Shown: in pieces, positions 1 to 7,541 of the stretch
Layout: each line of letters begins with the position of its first letter
Numbering within the stretch: the stretch's first letter is position 1
Origin: Lysobacter prati
Lineage (GTDB): Bacteria; Pseudomonadota; Gammaproteobacteria; Xanthomonadales; Xanthomonadaceae
Direction of reading: 5' to 3'
DNA length: 64,000 nt
NCBI RefSeq assembly: GCF_009765215.1
Contig: NZ_VLNV01000006.1
Location: 62,001-126,000 of the forward strand
Program-made: the position numbers and the translations under genes
The notes under the pieces: generated by a model
Seen by the model: the letters and a program-made list of their open reading frames with translations, nothing else
What the model was told of the DNA's origin: nothing
Database searches by the model: none

Positions 1-304
1 AACAGTGGTGCTGTTATCGCCCCGGCCTTCTGTTACGCAGCGGCCTCAGTTTGATACCGAGCGGGCCGAGATCGTGGGACCCAGCGTCAGTGGCCTGATC
101 GGCACGGCGCCATTAGATGCGACCGAACTGCGCAGACCGTGCTTTCTGCTGCCCGTCGCCCTGTACCACTGCGCGGTCCAGTGTCGTTTGACCGCATCGG
201 CCTCTCGCCACCAGCCAGAGTCAACCTTGCTCACAATCAGGACCGTCCCGAGACCTCGTCAGTGGTAAGTTGAGTCGCGACGCAAGCTACCTGAGGGTTT
301 CATC
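1..304. other. No supported gene
   Basis: I see no convincing coding region here. The open frames on both strands lack family resemblance, a good ribosome binding site and a coherent composition. The last bases (GAGGG around 291-295) probably serve the small gene that follows. The stretch may be the edge of a cassette or decayed intergenic DNA. Confidence 0.4.
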
Positions 305-502
305 GTGTCGAGAATGAATGAAGAGATTATTGCGTTAGTGGTCGGGTTGAACGGCGGTGACATCGATCGCGCAAGAGCTTGGTTCTTCGAGCATCCCCTT
401 GATGAGTTGGGTGGCGACACCGCAGCCAATTACTTGCTAAGCGGAAAGGTCGAGGCAATCCGTCGCTACGTTCTCAACTTGAGTGCAGGCGCCACGGGCT
501 AG
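305..502 (+). CDS. Small MbcA/ParS (DUF2384)-like antitoxin-type protein
   Basis: A 65-residue protein. Residues 18-58 (ARAWFFEHPLDELGG, then AANYLLSGKVEAIRRYV) resemble the C-terminal toxin-binding part of MbcA/ParS/Xre antitoxins, in which a WxxxP...LGG...A...L..G....V..Y pattern is conserved. The usual N-terminal helix-turn-helix is absent, so it is either a trimmed antitoxin or a cassette-borne stand-alone domain. The start is GTG at 305 with GAGGG about nine bases upstream; ATG at 314 is an alternative. No RES-domain toxin is adjacent. A second, full-length member of the same family lies 264 bases downstream on the other strand. The family assignment comes from pattern recognition only. 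Confidence 0.6.
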   Translation: MSRMNEEIIALVVGLNGGDIDRARAWFFEHPLDELGGDTAANYLLSGKVEAIRRYVLNLSAGATG

Positions 503-765
503 TGCTCGACGCGACGGGCGCCTTCCTGTGCTCTGGGGCGCGAATTCAACGATACGGACCGGGATGGTTGCGCGCATTTCGCCTACCTGTAGGCGGGCAT
601 CGACAACAGTGCCATGTCCGCTATTGGCCGATAGCGGACGCTGGAATTCGTCCTTGGCGACCAGGTAGCCCCATTGTCGGCGATTGGCCAGAAGCGGCAT
701 CGCCCGAGGGCTCAGCCCCGCCCGCCGCATCCCGTCTGTCGACCAGTACAGGCCGCGACTTGGGA
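503..765. other. Intergenic stretch with palindromic repeats
   Basis: No gene is supported. It carries one good copy (616-639) and one decayed copy (about 676-699) of the 24-nt palindrome found several times in this window. The open frames across it are largely translations of the repeat. Confidence 0.5.
616..639. repeat. 24-nt palindromic repeat, copy 1
   Basis: GTCCGCTAT, then TGGCCG, then ATAGCGGAC: a perfect 9-bp stem with a 6-nt loop. It belongs to a family whose other copies are at 1400, 2700, 3904, 4839, 28328, 28382 and 29871. Confidence 0.8.
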
Positions 766-1158
766 TCAATGGTCGAATTGGGCTTCGAGATACTCGCGAA
801 CGGCCTGCAGGTCATCCACATCTCCAAGAAGCATACGCGCCAAGGCTGTGTCGCCGCCGAATAGTGGCGATGTATTGGGCCGTCGGAGCCAAGCGTGTGC
901 GCGGCTAGGATCGTGGAACAGATCCACCAGCGAAGCGTAGATCCCGAATAGGTGGGACAGTCGTTCGAGAGTCCCCCGCGGAAGCGGCTCTTCGGGTGGT
1001 CGCTCACGCCACGTTCCTACGATCGTTGGAAGCTCGCCAAGCAAGATGGCTTCCTCTGCGGTATCCAATTGCCATGCATCAGAAATGCGAAAGAACGTAC
1101 GCAAGGCCGCTCGCGTAGCGGCAGGGGATTGGAGGTCGATTGTGGGCACGTCATGCAT
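766..1158 (-). CDS. MbcA/ParS/Xre-type antitoxin, orphan
   Basis: A 130-residue protein matching the MbcA/ParS/Xre antitoxin layout: an N-terminal helical DNA-binding part (about residues 12-70, ATRAALRTFFRISDAW to LERLSHLFGIY) followed by the toxin-binding domain (about 75-128) with the signature AWLRRPN, PLFGGDTAL and REYLEAQ. Family members normally precede a RES-domain toxin that depletes NAD. Nothing resembling a RES toxin follows on the minus strand. The gene starts 12 bases after the stop of the 55-residue gene upstream, so the two probably form one transcript. It may have lost its toxin, or act as a cassette-borne anti-addiction factor. Confidence 0.8.
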   Translation of the reverse strand: MHDVPTIDLQSPAATRAALRTFFRISDAWQLDTAEEAILLGELPTIVGTWRERPPEEPLPRGTLERLSHLFGIYASLVDLFHDPSRAHAWLRRPNTSPLFGGDTALARMLLGDVDDLQAVREYLEAQFDH

Positions 1159-1170
1159 CTAATGTAGGCG

Positions 1171-1338
1171 CTAGCTAAGAGAAGCTACCCATCTGACCAT
1201 CTCTACGTGTGGAACAGTTCTCCCTGCATCCACATCTGCAAGTGCTCGCCTGATACGGCGATCCTTCTCCTCCTCGCTGAACTCCTGCATTTCGTTCACG
1301 AGGCGATCGACCAACTCATACTGAGGATCACTGTCCAT
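1171..1338 (-). CDS. Small RelB/ParD-like antitoxin-type protein
   Basis: A 55-residue acidic protein starting at ATG 1338 (MDSDPQYELVDRLVNEM). Its second half, RRALADVDAGRTVPHVEMVRWV, matches the C-terminal pattern ALxDVDAGRxVPHxxVxxW of small type II antitoxins of the RelB/ParD/CopG kind. No matching RelE/ParE toxin is adjacent. The next gene downstream, 12 bases away, is the MbcA-like antitoxin, so two antitoxin-type genes lie in tandem. A longer frame extends upstream to 1425, but the extra 29 residues derive from repeat sequence, so the internal ATG is preferred. Confidence 0.55.
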   Translation of the reverse strand: MDSDPQYELVDRLVNEMQEFSEEEKDRRIRRALADVDAGRTVPHVEMVRWVASLS

Positions 1339-1399
1339 TGCAGAGCCTTCGCAAATGAGCCGTGGTGAGTTTAGCCCATGCCCGATGCAGCCGCCGGAA

Positions 1400-1423
1400 G
1401 CCCGCTTTCGGCCACAAGCGGCC
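1400..1423. repeat. 24-nt palindromic repeat, copy 2
   Basis: A diverged copy (GCCCGCTTTCGG, then CCACAAGCGGCC) that directly abuts the core end of the attC site at 1427-1486. The same attC-plus-palindrome junction occurs at 29861-29894. Confidence 0.65.
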
Positions 1424-1426
1424 AAT

Positions 1427-1486
1427 CGCCAACGCCCGAATTAAGCCGAGCCGCGAAGCGGCTTCGGATTGAATGAACTGTTAGAC
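1427..1486 (-). repeat. attC: attC site, cassette recombination site
   Basis: Read on the minus strand it begins GTCTAAC and ends GTTGGCG, with imperfectly paired arms around AAGCCGCTTCGCGGCTC, as expected of a 60-bp integron attC site. The same arms occur in the three plus-strand sites at 29.0-29.9 kb. It immediately follows the stop codon of the lipoprotein gene, the usual position for an attC in a gene cassette. Confidence 0.85.
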
Positions 1487-1487
1487 C

Positions 1488-1931
1488 TTAGTTCGAGGAG
1501 AAGCATTCAGACGGATCGCTCCTAATCTCGCATGACCAAAGTAGCTGACGAAGCCCAGTGTTGTCGTTGTACTGCCAGTGCGCCACCTTTGCCCCAGCTT
1601 GCGCATCGGACATAGGTAACGTGGTTGGAACTAGGGCTGCGTCCTTCCAAAACATGACTTGGCAAATTGGTCTGACTCCACAAATCTCAGCAATTGCAAA
1701 CTGATATTGCTCTTGATCCTTCCAATGCGCCTCGTCCATGTGAACGAAATGCATTATTCCCTGCGAGTGAACAAGGCGCCAAGGTTTGGCTGGAACTGGT
1801 GCTGCGAAAGGGGGAGTGCCCGATGGGGCGCTCCGCACTGCTGTAGGCGACTCTGGAACATCGGGTGGTGCCTCCCCACAGCCTGTGATGAACATTGCAG
1901 TTAGAAGAACGAATTGCCAACGAATGCGCAT
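1488..1931 (-). CDS. Cassette-encoded lipoprotein, unknown function
   Basis: A 147-residue protein with a lipoprotein signal peptide: MRIRWQFVLLTAMF then ITGC, with the lipidated cysteine at about residue 18. A proline-rich linker (PPDVPESP...PPFAAPVPAKP) leads to a domain with conserved-looking Trp and Cys residues (CGVRPICQVMFW, then WSCEIRSDPSECF) that could form disulfides in the periplasm. The stop codon touches the attC site at 1427-1486, so this is a gene cassette. I do not recognise the family. Confidence 0.75.
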   Translation of the reverse strand: MRIRWQFVLLTAMFITGCGEAPPDVPESPTAVRSAPSGTPPFAAPVPAKPWRLVHSQGIMHFVHMDEAHWKDQEQYQFAIAEICGVRPICQVMFWKDAALVPTTLPMSDAQAGAKVAHWQYNDNTGLRQLLWSCEIRSDPSECFSSN

Positions 1932-1968
1932 AACTCTCTCCCCTGAGCGCTAACGCCTCGAATGAATT

Positions 1969-2511
1969 TTAACGGGCCAGCCGCCGGTTCAGCTCAACGC
2001 GGGTTTTGCACAAGAGCAGGTGAGTATCGCGGGCTTGGCCGTGGAAGAAGAACCCGGAGCAGACCACAAGCGTAAGGCCAACGATGCCCAAGATGACCGA
2101 CCACTCGGAAAAACGGAGGCAGGCAAGCACGGTGGCACCGGCGACAAAGCTTGGGCCCGCTACGAACATGCCAAGCTCAAAATAAAGACTTGTGACAAGC
2201 CTGCTCAGGTAGCGGAAGCCCACAGGCTCCTTGTCCAGCGTATGGGACAGGTAGGTATACCACTGCTCTAGTACCTGGTGATCTCCGTCTCGCTCCTTAT
2301 CCCAGCGAGATTCCAGGGATGTGCCAATGCGTTCGCAGATAGAGCCGACTACGGCTGCCGCGCAGAAGACAAGCGCATTTGCGAGTGTTGTGTACTTGTC
2401 GAAGCCGAGCGTGGCTGACGTGTACTGCACGATGGCGAGAAGCCAGGGGCAAATGGCGATCAGCCCGGGAATTAGTACTGTTAAAACGGATCTCGATAGA
2501 GTCGTTGGCAT
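1969..2511 (-). CDS. Multi-pass membrane protein, unknown function
   Basis: A 180-residue protein from ATG 2511 (MPTTLSRSV). It has about four hydrophobic segments: two near the N-terminus (VLTVLIPGLIAICPWLLAI and ALVFCAAAVVGSI) and two near the C-terminus (FVAGPSFVAGATVLACL and VILGIVGLTLVVCSGFFF). A charged loop between them contains SRWDKERDGDHQVLEQWYTYL. It sits 37 bases upstream of the cassette lipoprotein on the same strand but has no attC of its own, so it may be a cassette that lost its site. The longer frame to 2553 is not preferred because it runs into the repeat. Function unknown. Confidence 0.6.
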   Translation of the reverse strand: MPTTLSRSVLTVLIPGLIAICPWLLAIVQYTSATLGFDKYTTLANALVFCAAAVVGSICERIGTSLESRWDKERDGDHQVLEQWYTYLSHTLDKEPVGFRYLSRLVTSLYFELGMFVAGPSFVAGATVLACLRFSEWSVILGIVGLTLVVCSGFFFHGQARDTHLLLCKTRVELNRRLAR

Positions 2512-2534
2512 GTGATGGGCTCCCCAAGCCCGCA

Positions 2535-2730
2535 AACTACCCGATAGACCCACCCGTGGGTCCGGTTATACGTCTGACGCCACACCCCGGCGAATGGGCT
2601 GCAATCCCCTGATTCGGCTTGAGGTTATGCAAGCTGGGGCCAGCTAACAAGCCGGCGTACTACAGGACCCAACGGGCCGGGTTGGATGGCCTGAAAAATG
2701 ACCGCTATGGGTCGGAAGCAGACGTTAGCA
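2535..2730 (-). repeat. Long inverted repeat, left copy
   Basis: About 196 bp nearly matching, in reverse complement, 28375-28568. Shared landmarks read on the minus strand are GCTAACGTC, CGACCCATAGCGGTCATT, GGCTTGTTAGC, CCAGCTTGCATAA, GCCCATTCGC, GGGGTGTGGCGTCAGACG and TATAACCGGACCCACGGGT. It includes a 24-nt palindrome copy at 2700-2723. Its outer ends resemble integron core sites (GCTAAC, GTAGTT). It sits between the cassette-type genes and the tyrosine recombinase. Confidence 0.85.
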
Positions 2731-2819
2731 TTTGTCCCCGCGCCAGGGTGGGTCGGAATGTCCCAAAAAGGTGGTCTTGGCCAACGGCGCCCAATGGCGC
2801 CGTTGGTGTGCTGCAACTC

Positions 2820-3437
2820 TCAGGATTCTGTCTGTTCAGCCAGCTCCAGGGCATCGTCGACCTCAATCCCGAGGTACCGAACCGTGCTCTCAAGCTTTGT
2901 GTGCCCCAGGAGCAGTTGCACGGCCCGAAGGTTCTTCGTCCGGCGGTAGATCAACGCTGCCTTTGTCCGGCGCAGGGAATGCGTGCCATAGGCACTGCTA
3001 TCCAGTCCGATCTCGTCAACCCAGCGGTGGACGATCCTGGAGTATTGCCTCGTTGATAGATGCGGAGATCGCCGAACTCGACTCGGGAAGAGGAACGAGT
3101 CTCCCGACAGGCCCGCACTGCTGAGCCACGCGGCCACGGCATCGCGGGTTTGGTCCGTGATCTCAAAGCACACCGGCGTGGTCGTCTTGCGCTGGACGAC
3201 CGTTGCTCGGGTCGCGATCGCCACCCCTAGTCGCACATCCCGCACTTTGAGGCTGATTAGGTCGGATGCCCGAAGTTTCGAGTCTATGGCCAAGTTGAAC
3301 AACGCCAACTCCCTCAAACCTGCCCGGAGTTGGAGCCTCACCCGGATGGCCCAGATGTCGCGGAGCTTCAGCGGCGCCTTGCGGCCCACAAGCTTTCCCT
3401 TGTTCCAAGGCACCGAGGGCGCGCTATGGATATTCAT
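2820..3437 (-). CDS. Short tyrosine recombinase/integrase
   Basis: A 205-residue protein consisting almost entirely of the catalytic domain of tyrosine site-specific recombinases. Visible catalytic features are the first Arg in KLRASDLISLKV (about residue 56), HSLRR (the HxxR box, about 152-156), the second His in LLLGHTKLEST (about 177) and the Tyr nucleophile in VRYLGIE (about 187). There is no N-terminal SAM-like domain and no integron-specific insertion, so it is not IntI. Its size and layout are like FimB/FimE and like stand-alone integrases common in Pseudomonas and Xanthomonas accessory DNA. Its 3' end lies 90 bases from the long inverted repeat, making that repeat a possible substrate, though this is only inference. 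Confidence 0.9.
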   Translation of the reverse strand: MNIHSAPSVPWNKGKLVGRKAPLKLRDIWAIRVRLQLRAGLRELALFNLAIDSKLRASDLISLKVRDVRLGVAIATRATVVQRKTTTPVCFEITDQTRDAVAAWLSSAGLSGDSFLFPSRVRRSPHLSTRQYSRIVHRWVDEIGLDSSAYGTHSLRRTKAALIYRRTKNLRAVQLLLGHTKLESTVRYLGIEVDDALELAEQTES

Positions 3438-3635
3438 GTCCGACTCCTATGGTTGGGGAGTAGGACGATCCTCCAGACTGCAGCGGTACGGCTTGCGGGC
3501 CTTGGACCTCACCGTCTGCGATGGCAGCCGAGGAGCCTGGGACCTTCGTGGCCGCTCCAGAATTCCCGAATCTTGATTCTATTCAACTGTACGGGCAGCA
3601 TCCGTTTGATCCGACTGGATGCCCGAGGAGTCACC

Positions 3636-3872
3636 ATGAACGAGAAGGATGCCTTCTTCGAAGGTCAGCTGACTGCCATGCAATGGGCGCTTTTGGCACT
3701 TATTGAGGCGTCACCTTCTCGCGAAGCAATCTGCGCGACCGCACTGCGAGGGGTGGCCGTGCACGATGAGCGGTATCGCCAGAGTGACTACAGCCCCGCG
3801 GTTCGGGATGAGTTCTTAAAAGGGTTGAATACTGTCGCCAAACTCCTCTTCGCGCCGAGGGGCAACACCTAG
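3636..3872 (+). CDS. Small hypothetical protein
   Basis: A 78-residue predicted cytoplasmic helical protein starting at ATG 3636 with GAGGAG six bases upstream. The sequence (MNEKDAFFEGQLTAMQWALL...) has normal codon use and no recognisable motif. Longer frames upstream overlap the recombinase promoter region and are not needed. It is flanked by the recombinase on the other strand and by a palindromic repeat downstream. Function unknown. Confidence 0.55.
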   Translation: MNEKDAFFEGQLTAMQWALLALIEASPSREAICATALRGVAVHDERYRQSDYSPAVRDEFLKGLNTVAKLLFAPRGNT

Positions 3873-3903
3873 AACGGCAGGCTAGTACTGGAGGGCGGGC
3901 CAC

Positions 3904-3927
3904 GTCCGCTTCCGACCCATAGCGGAC
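3904..3927. repeat. 24-nt palindromic repeat, copy 4
   Basis: GTCCGCT, then TCCGACCCAT, then AGCGGAC. It lies in the 269-bp gap between the small gene and the cupin gene, in which I see nothing else. Confidence 0.8.
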
Positions 3928-4141
3928 CTTGAGGCGAGGTTCCCAGCGAGGTGTCATGAATGACTGATTTCGACCTTTCTCGAGCTGCGGCACTCCCGAT
4001 TCACTCGATCGCGTTGTGCGTTCCCCTAGGCTTGGCCGATCTCCGAATGGAAAGGCGTTAGGTACTCAGGCCGAAAGCTACGTGGTCGTGCCAGGCTTCC
4101 GGGCAATTCGCTAGACAGCGAGCGCGACACGAGGGGCTCCC

Positions 4142-4786
4142 ATGCGCGACTATTCGAGCGTAGTTTTGACTGCGGCGGCCGTGCTCGCGTTCGTGTGCGG
4201 TGGTGCACATGCACACGACGGGAAGGCTGCGGCGGCGCCCGCGAAGTCCGACGCCGAATCGTTGTCGCATACTGGGTCTCACCACGCGGGCGGAGCCAAA
4301 AGCGGGTCGAGCGCAAATCTGCCCTGCCAGGCCTTCTCAAACCGACCGGCGAAGCTGCACGACTCCGCGGCCAACTTTTTTTCGTTTGATCAGCTTGAAT
4401 ACAACTATCGGGTACCTGGCGAGTTCACCTATCGCCTAACCGGCGATCAATACGGTTTTGAGACGCTCTCGTTCATCATTACCGAGACTCATCCTGGCGG
4501 CGGCCCGGGACTTCATGTGCATGACACCGAAGAGGCGCATGTCCTGCTTGAGGGGAGCGCCCAATATCGGATAGGTGAGAACACACTCACTGTCGAAGCT
4601 CCCTACGTGGCAAAAGTACCGGCTGGGGTGCCACATACGTTCATCAACGTGGGCACTGAACCGTTTGCCCTGGTCGCAGTGTTCGCCTCGAAGCATCCCA
4701 CCACGACCAGGGTCGGTGACAATCCCCTGGTTCCCTTGTGGCAGAGCCGGAATGGTGCTCCTCCCTGCCTGCACCGTAGTCCTTAG
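4142..4786 (+). CDS. Secreted cupin-domain protein
   Basis: A 214-residue protein with an N-terminal signal peptide (VVLTAAAVLAFVCGGAHA, cleavage near residue 24), then a low-complexity His/Ala/Ser linker, then a single cupin_2 barrel (about residues 100-185). Cupin motif 1 is visible as GPGLHVHDTEEAHVLLEG, with His, His and Glu metal ligands, and motif 2 as PAGVPHTFINVG with the last His. It is probably a periplasmic metal-dependent cupin. Two cysteines near 62 and 207 may pair. The start at 4142 is fixed by the signal peptide. It stands alone, converging on the TetR gene at 4941. The substrate cannot be inferred. Confidence 0.8.
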   Translation: MRDYSSVVLTAAAVLAFVCGGAHAHDGKAAAAPAKSDAESLSHTGSHHAGGAKSGSSANLPCQAFSNRPAKLHDSAANFFSFDQLEYNYRVPGEFTYRLTGDQYGFETLSFIITETHPGGGPGLHVHDTEEAHVLLEGSAQYRIGENTLTVEAPYVAKVPAGVPHTFINVGTEPFALVAVFASKHPTTTRVGDNPLVPLWQSRNGAPPCLHRSP

Positions 4787-4838
4787 TCCGGCTGTCAGCG
4801 AGGCCGATAGAGGCCATCGCGCTAAGGCGGCCGCGAGC

Positions 4839-4862
4839 GTCCACTTCCGACCCAAAGCGGAC
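4839..4862. repeat. 24-nt palindromic repeat, copy 5
   Basis: GTCCACT, then TCCGACCCAA, then AGCGGAC. It lies between the convergent cupin and TetR genes, where it could also act as a terminator hairpin. Confidence 0.75.
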
Positions 4863-4940
4863 ACTCGTGGACGAGGTCATCAGGGCGCCTACCCATCTCC
4901 CACAGATGCCTCGATCACTTGGGGCCTTCTTGCTTGTTGG

Positions 4941-5642
4941 TCATTCCAGGGGGGGGGCTTCCCGCTGCGGGTAAGCTCGCAGTGTCAGCTCGACGGCGCT
5001 CTCGATTCTTTCCATCTCATTAACGCGCAAGGCCGAGGATTCGAAGCCCAAGTCGCCAATCGCGAGAAGGAGGAACTGGTTGGCCGCTCGGCTGCCGTTC
5101 TGGCAGTGACAGTTCCGTCTCAAGAGCTCAGCGAGGTGAGTTTCGAACTCCGTGTACCGCGCTCGCCATGCGGACAGCTGATGCGGCTGCAGGCGCAGCT
5201 CGGCTTCGCCTATCCATTTTGTCAGCGCGACGGTTGCGGGATATGCGGCCAGCTTCTGCAGCTGAAGACCGACGTCAAACAGTTGCTGCCTGAGCGGCAA
5301 GCACCTGACCACAGGGCGATAGGGCATCTCGCTCAACCACTTTTCGACCACGGCATCGACCAGAGCGGACTTGCCTTCGAAGTAGAGGTAGACAGTGGCT
5401 TTCCTTACGCCGGCAGTCTTGGCCACCTGATCCATGGTTGGCTGCTCGAACCCCCATTGGGCGAACAGATCCGTCGCCGCGCCCAGGATGGCAGGGAACA
5501 GGGTGCGCTTTCGCCCTCGTCGTCGCTTCGGCGGCGTGAACGCCGGGAAGGATGGCTCGCTGGTGGCGGGAATCGCACCGCCGCGCGGAAACGTGGCGCC
5601 GATGCCCCCAGTATCGGTGGAGTACGGCATATTGGTGCTCAC
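4941..5642 (-). CDS. TetR/AcrR family repressor, last gene of aromatic operon
   Basis: A 233-residue TetR-type regulator. After a basic extension (PKRRRGRKRTLF) come the helix-turn-helix (AATDLFAQWGFEQPTMDQVAKTAG, then VRKATVYLYFEGKSALV, about residues 55-95) and a variable ligand-binding C-terminal domain. The first codon is GTG 5642, overlapping the TGA of the acyl-CoA synthetase (GTGA), which implies translational coupling; ATG 5630 is an alternative start. As the last gene of the degradation operon it probably senses a pathway intermediate, but the operator could belong instead to the TetR at 13563. Confidence 0.9.
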   Translation of the reverse strand: MSTNMPYSTDTGGIGATFPRGGAIPATSEPSFPAFTPPKRRRGRKRTLFPAILGAATDLFAQWGFEQPTMDQVAKTAGVRKATVYLYFEGKSALVDAVVEKWLSEMPYRPVVRCLPLRQQLFDVGLQLQKLAAYPATVALTKWIGEAELRLQPHQLSAWRARYTEFETHLAELLRRNCHCQNGSRAANQFLLLAIGDLGFESSALRVNEMERIESAVELTLRAYPQREAPPLE

Positions 5643-7540
5643 CTGAGGCGGTAGGCGAACGGAAAGCGGCCCAGTACTGCCTTCGCGAGTGGCTCGAAGT
5701 CATCCTGGGCCAAGGTGATCTCAGCGCAGATGCTTTGCTTCGTTGGATCGGTCTCGACGTGCATGCATTTCACCTGCACACCCGCACCCTGCAAGGCCCG
5801 CAGCAGCGCGCTCTCGATCTGAAGACGCTTGAGCTCGGGCTTGAAGATCTTGCCGACCGAGGTCAAGGGCATCTGGTCTATCACTACGATCGACTTCGGC
5901 ATCGCCGCGCGTTCGGGAATGCGCTCAGCCACATAGGCCAGGAGTTCGGCCTCGTCGGCCTCGTGGCGCGGCTTCAGTTGCACGTAAGCGACCGGCAGCT
6001 CGCCTGCGTGCTCGTCGGGCCGGCCGACCGCGGCGGCGAGTTGCACCGCCGGATGCGAGTAAAGCGGTTGCTCGATTGTCGCCGGGTCGATGTTGTGACC
6101 GCCGCGGATGATCAGCTCTTTTGTACGACCGGTGAGCCAGAAGTATCCGTCGGCATCGCGGCGCGCCAGATCGCCAGTGTTGAGCCAGCGCTTGCCATCA
6201 CCGAGATCAAGCCAGAGGCCCCGGTTCTGTTCGCCGCGCAGGTAGCCGGCGAAAACGTTGGGGCCGCAGACGGTCAGCACACCCGGTTCGTCGTCGACCG
6301 CATCTCGCTGGTACTCGCCGGCCGAGTTGAGGATCACGGCCTTCATCGCTTGACCGGGCATGCGCAATCCAACAGAACCCGCTCTTCGATCGCCTTGCGG
6401 CGGGTTGAGGCTGCTTACGCAAGTCGCCTCTGTCAGCCCGTAACCTTCGAGGATTCTCAGGCCTGTTTCCTGCTGGAAACGGTCGAGCAGTTCGCGGGGC
6501 ATCGGTGCGGCTCCGCAGATGCCGAATTCAAGCGTATCGAGCCTACAATTGCCCCGCGGTACCTGAAGCAGCGCTCCGTACACCGTCGGCACGGCACTGA
6601 AGAGGTGGATCCGGTGATGCTCGACGATCGACCAAAAATTGTCGATGACACCGGTCCCGCGGTAACCGTTCGGGGTGCCCAGTACAACGTGCGCGCCCTT
6701 AGAGAACGGCAACAGCCCAGTCACCATGGCGCCATTGACGTGGAAGAGCGGCAGCCCGCAGAAAATGTTCTTCCCTTCGCCGATTCCATCGCCGAGCACC
6801 TGCGCGGTGCTCCACGCATTGGCCACCTCATTGCGGTGACGGCGCATCGCGACCTTGGGCATGCCAGTGGTGCCGCCGGTGCAGAAGTACGACGAGAAAT
6901 CCTCGGGATCGATATGCCTGCCGCTTAGCAACCGGTCGCCAGACTGGCCGCGCAACGCCGCAGCGAAATCGTGAACGCAGAACCGCTCCGACAGGGATTC
7001 CCGCTGCGCCAACTCCACTCGTCGACCACTGCCGACTTGTTCCGCCATGCTTACCAGCAGGACGTCCCTCAGAGAGCTGACGCGGCCCAGGTGGGGCCGA
7101 AGGCGCTGCCACAGGTCTGCTTCCGCACTGGGAGTCAAGGTGACGAGGATGCGCGCATTGACCGCGATCAGGAGTTCGGCGATCGCGTCGGGTGACAGCA
7201 GGGGGTTGATCGCCGCGACGATGCCCGTGGCCTGACCTCCCCAGATCACGAAATGTGTCTCCGGGAGGTTCGGCAGGACGTACGCGATTACGCTATCCCT
7301 GTCCGCTTCCAGACTGTGGAATAGATTGGCGGCTCGCGTAATCTCGGCGAAAAGCTCCCGGTAGTTCCAAGTCTCGGGCCGGGCGTGATCGGCGGTTCGA
7401 AGGAAGAAGGAGAGCGCTGGCGCCTCCGGAAACGCGCTGGCAGCATGCCGGATCGCTTCGTAAGTACTGCCCGGCAGATCGGTTGGAAGGCCCCGCGTCT
7501 CGATCGCGTCCACATCGGCCTGGTTGGCAACGCCGCGCAT
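5639..7540 (-). CDS. AMP-forming acyl-CoA synthetase
   Basis: A 633-residue member of the ANL superfamily that activates a carboxylic acid to its CoA thioester through an acyl-adenylate. The phosphate-binding loop YFCTGGTTGMPKV is at about 218-230, the adenine-binding motif EGYGLTEAT near 378, the hinge GDLARRDADGYFWLTGR with ELIIRGG near 470-490, and the catalytic lysine in TSVGKIFKPELK near 575. It lies directly downstream of the FAH-type hydrolase (one base between them) and overlaps the TetR gene. It may activate the aliphatic acid released by ring cleavage, or the aromatic substrate itself. The length is slightly above the usual 520-560, with an extended C-terminus. Confidence 0.9.
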   Translation of the reverse strand: MRGVANQADVDAIETRGLPTDLPGSTYEAIRHAASAFPEAPALSFFLRTADHARPETWNYRELFAEITRAANLFHSLEADRDSVIAYVLPNLPETHFVIWGGQATGIVAAINPLLSPDAIAELLIAVNARILVTLTPSAEADLWQRLRPHLGRVSSLRDVLLVSMAEQVGSGRRVELAQRESLSERFCVHDFAAALRGQSGDRLLSGRHIDPEDFSSYFCTGGTTGMPKVAMRRHRNEVANAWSTAQVLGDGIGEGKNIFCGLPLFHVNGAMVTGLLPFSKGAHVVLGTPNGYRGTGVIDNFWSIVEHHRIHLFSAVPTVYGALLQVPRGNCRLDTLEFGICGAAPMPRELLDRFQQETGLRILEGYGLTEATCVSSLNPPQGDRRAGSVGLRMPGQAMKAVILNSAGEYQRDAVDDEPGVLTVCGPNVFAGYLRGEQNRGLWLDLGDGKRWLNTGDLARRDADGYFWLTGRTKELIIRGGHNIDPATIEQPLYSHPAVQLAAAVGRPDEHAGELPVAYVQLKPRHEADEAELLAYVAERIPERAAMPKSIVVIDQMPLTSVGKIFKPELKRLQIESALLRALQGAGVQVKCMHVETDPTKQSICAEITLAQDDFEPLAKAVLGRFPFAYRLR

Positions 7541-7541
7541 G

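Noticed and set aside
502-864. 120-residue plus-strand frame
   Set aside because: Mostly a translation of the palindromic repeats (YWPIADAGI) and antisense to the MbcA-like antitoxin.
2820-3437. Integron integrase IntI
   Set aside because: The recombinase is only 205 residues and lacks the N-terminal domain and the integron-specific insertion, so it is not called intI.
5552-6928. 458-residue plus-strand frame
   Set aside because: Antisense to the acyl-CoA synthetase, whose motifs are unambiguous.
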